The translations under genes were made by a program, and so were the position numbers. Below the pieces are notes generated by a model. It worked only from the letters and a program-made list of their open reading frames with translations, ran no database searches and was not told where the DNA came from. 18,468 bases of DNA from Trichomonas tenax (lineage: Eukaryota; Parabasalia; Trichomonadida; Trichomonadidae): positions 1-18,468 of the forward strand of contig JALKBU010001009.1 of assembly GCA_023091735.1 (NCBI GenBank), in the 5' to 3' direction. Below are positions 16,860 to 18,468 of the stretch, in pieces. Positions within the stretch are counted from its first letter, which is position 1; every line of letters starts with the position of its first letter.

Positions 16860-17839
16860 TAAATATATTTGTCACTTTTATAAATAAACAACTTATCAGA
16901 GGTGGGACCCTTGAAAATTGAAATTGGAGCACCAAACTTTGCACACATGTTTGCATAGTCATATATATGCTATATTATAAATAGCAGAGGAAAATAAGAA
17001 AGTCAAAGATTTGACACCCCTTTACAGTTTAAAAAAAATAAATTTTGAATTTCGGTTCAAAAATTAAATTTTGAAAAAATTGATTGGAAAACTTTCAATA
17101 AATGAGAAACTATAGTCAGTACAAAATCTCGTCCAAAGTGCCTCAATTTTTTGAGAACTTTTAACGTACAAAAATTATCGAAAAAAATTATCAGGGTATA
17201 TTGCACACATAATTTACAATATACTTTATTCCAATAATCAAGATTAAAAAATATATTCAATTTTGATTATTAATATGTAACATCTGATAAAATTTTTGGA
17301 ATTTATTTTGCAAATATAATCAAAATGATCAGCAAACTGCATTCTAACAAGCTACATTTCGTTGCATATTCAAGCACAATGCAACTACTATACCATCATT
17401 CAACATTTAAAAAATTAATTTATATGAGAAAAAAATAATTCTGTTTTGTTTAATATTAGTCATGGAATAATCTCCATTTTTGTAGTAGAATTTAATTTTT
17501 GCTTATTGTTTTTAAACAATTTTACATATTTTAATTTTAAAAAGAATGAGAACAACATGGTTGAATCCATGGAAGTCATTTTTGAGGTCTGTATGGAAGG
17601 AAAAAGAAATTTTTAAAAGATATATAATCTTATTTGTTACTCCAGTTTTTCCCGAATAATATAAAGTCCAGCAATTGAATGAATTCAGCTTACTTGTAAA
17701 AGCTACTTTTAGAAACTGAGCAGTTGTTTCGAAACAAATGGATGAATCACTTATTTTAACAATGTGGTCTTTGAAATAGAAATAATTATAATAATTGCCA
17801 GAATTAGGTGTGCTTCCTTTATGAATGGTAACTGAGTGT
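16860..17839. other. About 1 kb AT-rich flank, no gene recognised
   Basis: This holds the upstream region of the TEX264-like gene and the flank of the right element. Short frames (for example 17057-17260 minus) have the Phe/Leu/Asn/Lys composition expected of random AT-rich DNA and I do not call them. The six bases next to the right terminus are GAGTGT (17834-17839), which differ from those beside the left element. Confidence 0.5.
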
Positions 17840-17851
17840 AGTTAGTAATTA

Positions 17852-17896
17852 GATGTTCGCGTAATCCACGACTGCGCCGTGGCTTCCACGAACATC
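17852..17896. repeat. 45-bp imperfect palindrome at element terminus (right)
   Basis: Left half GATGTTCGCGTAATCCACG and the reverse complement of the right half (GATGTTCGTGGAAGCCACG) match at 16 of 19 positions around a 7-base centre, ACTGCGC. It has the same length, stems and position as the left-arm palindrome, with substitutions confined to the mid-stem bulges and the loop. Confidence 0.75.
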
Positions 17897-18145
17897 CATT
17901 TAAATATATTTACGACAAAAATAGTTTTACAAGTTAGGTCCCCCCCCCTATATAGAAAATAAATTTTTGAATTACTTACAAAACTAACGTTAATTTTATT
18001 TTGGAATTCCTGACTTTATAAAATGTATTCAGTTTTGAAAATAATTTATGACTAACTAACTAAAAAAAGAAAGCGAAAAGGAAATGAGGGTAAGGAAATT
18101 TTGAAAAAAATAATTTTAGTGGTTATGAGAGAAATTTATTCGGAT

Positions 18146-18468
18146 TTAATAAACCCTATACCACGTGTAAACAGTAATGTATGGAGGCATGTAATCAGTA
18201 CCTGAACCAGTGTCGGCAGTGTTTCCGTAAACCGAATGAATGTGACTTCCTGCATGATCAATGATTAAACCCGTATTGTATTCTCTGTTATCTGATGTAA
18301 TATCATATCGTGAAATTGTTTCTTTTCCTCCGTTACCACATCCGTAATAACCTCTATTACTTATTAAATGAGTATGAGCTCCTGCCGTTGATGTTGTACC
18401 CGAAAAGTAGTGATTGTGTGAAGGTAAGTTATTTACTGTAATTTTTTTACTTCCTCCTGTTTCTCTTG
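18146..18468 (-). CDS. Tail-collar / tail-fibre-like protein, C-terminal part (cut by window end)
   Basis: The last 106 residues of the same protein as at the left end, with its stop at 18146-18148. The longer sequence shows the family pattern: TGGSKKITVNNLPSHNHYF, a TTSTAGAHTHLISN stretch, a Gly/Tyr-rich turn, a second His pair (GSHIHSVYG) and the terminal YMPPYITVYTWYRVY. LP-x-H-x-H, a small-residue loop, G-x-H-x-H and a terminal PPY-aromatic motif are hallmarks of phage tail-collar and short-tail-fibre tips. The N-terminal shaft lies outside the window. I infer a fibre or attachment-like protein carried by the Maverick-like element. It could instead be a gene captured from bacteria or phage that hitchhikes in the element. 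Confidence 0.75.
   Translation of the reverse strand, partial: RETGGSKKITVNNLPSHNHYFSGTTSTAGAHTHLISNRGYYGCGNGGKETISRYDITSDNREYNTGLIIDHAGSHIHSVYGNTADTGSGTDYMPPYITVYTWYRVY

Larger units (their letters stand above)
17840..18468 (-). repeat. Right arm of long inverted repeat (Maverick-like element end)
   Basis: Starts at AGTTAGTAATTA (17840) with the 45-bp palindrome at 17852-17896, then a poly-C tract (about 17940-17949; only GGGGG/CCC runs at the matching place in the left arm), a single copy of the AT-rich unit, and the collar gene 3' end. Bases 17840-18342 mirror the left arm; 18343-18468 would mirror sequence outside the window. It is oriented opposite to the left arm, so both elements point away from the window. 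Confidence 0.75.

Noticed and set aside
17057..17260. 67-residue minus-strand ORF
   Set aside because: Composition is that expected of AT-rich non-coding DNA; no motif, no neighbour support.

Overview
The window looks like nuclear DNA of a parabasalid protist (Trichomonas/Tritrichomonas group). The evidence is AT-rich intergenic DNA, intron-less genes with standard stop codons, a Maverick/Polinton capsid fragment, repeated Maverick-like ends and a Mutator-like transposase relic; Mavericks are known to be very abundant in Trichomonas. I cannot fix the species. The canonical T. vaginalis initiator (TCAYW just before the ATG) is not obvious at the four large genes.

Layout. Both ends are arms of one inverted repeat (left 1-607; right 17840-18468, of which 17840-18342 mirrors the left arm). 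Each arm carries the 3' end of a gene for a phage tail-collar/short-tail-fibre-like protein reading inward, about 400-300 bp of AT-rich DNA, and a 45-bp imperfect palindrome 8-11 bp from a putative element terminus beginning 5'-AG. The simplest reading is two separate Maverick-like insertions in opposite orientation flanking about 17 kb of host DNA. The arms are visibly diverged (3 differences in 64 residues, one tandem duplication), and the bases next to the two termini differ.

Between the arms, left to right: a decayed reading frame (1037-1614, minus); a large WD40-type beta-propeller protein with a charged, low-complexity tail (1857-5570, minus); a relic of a Maverick with a broken double jelly-roll major capsid gene and a small ORF (5773-7196, minus); about 2.8 kb of AT-rich DNA with several palindromes; a Mutator-like (MULE) transposase pseudogene (10004-10951, plus); a RalGAP-beta-like Rap-GAP family protein (11446-14496, plus); a GT47/exostosin-like glycosyltransferase (14633-15715, minus); and a small membrane-anchored TEX264-like protein (16281-16859, minus). 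About 1 kb of apparently empty DNA follows before the right arm.

The host genes do not form a pathway: small-GTPase regulation, glycan synthesis, an ER/membrane GyrI-like protein and a scaffold. What links three of them is a quasi-palindromic 10-mer, TTACRYGTCA, one or two copies lying 19-90 bp upstream of the start codons. It is a candidate shared promoter element that does not match the published Trichomonas Inr, M3 or M5 elements as I recall them.

The most interesting items are the collar-protein gene at the ends of the Maverick-like element, the structured palindrome at the termini, the compact TEX264 homologue and the repeated upstream motif.
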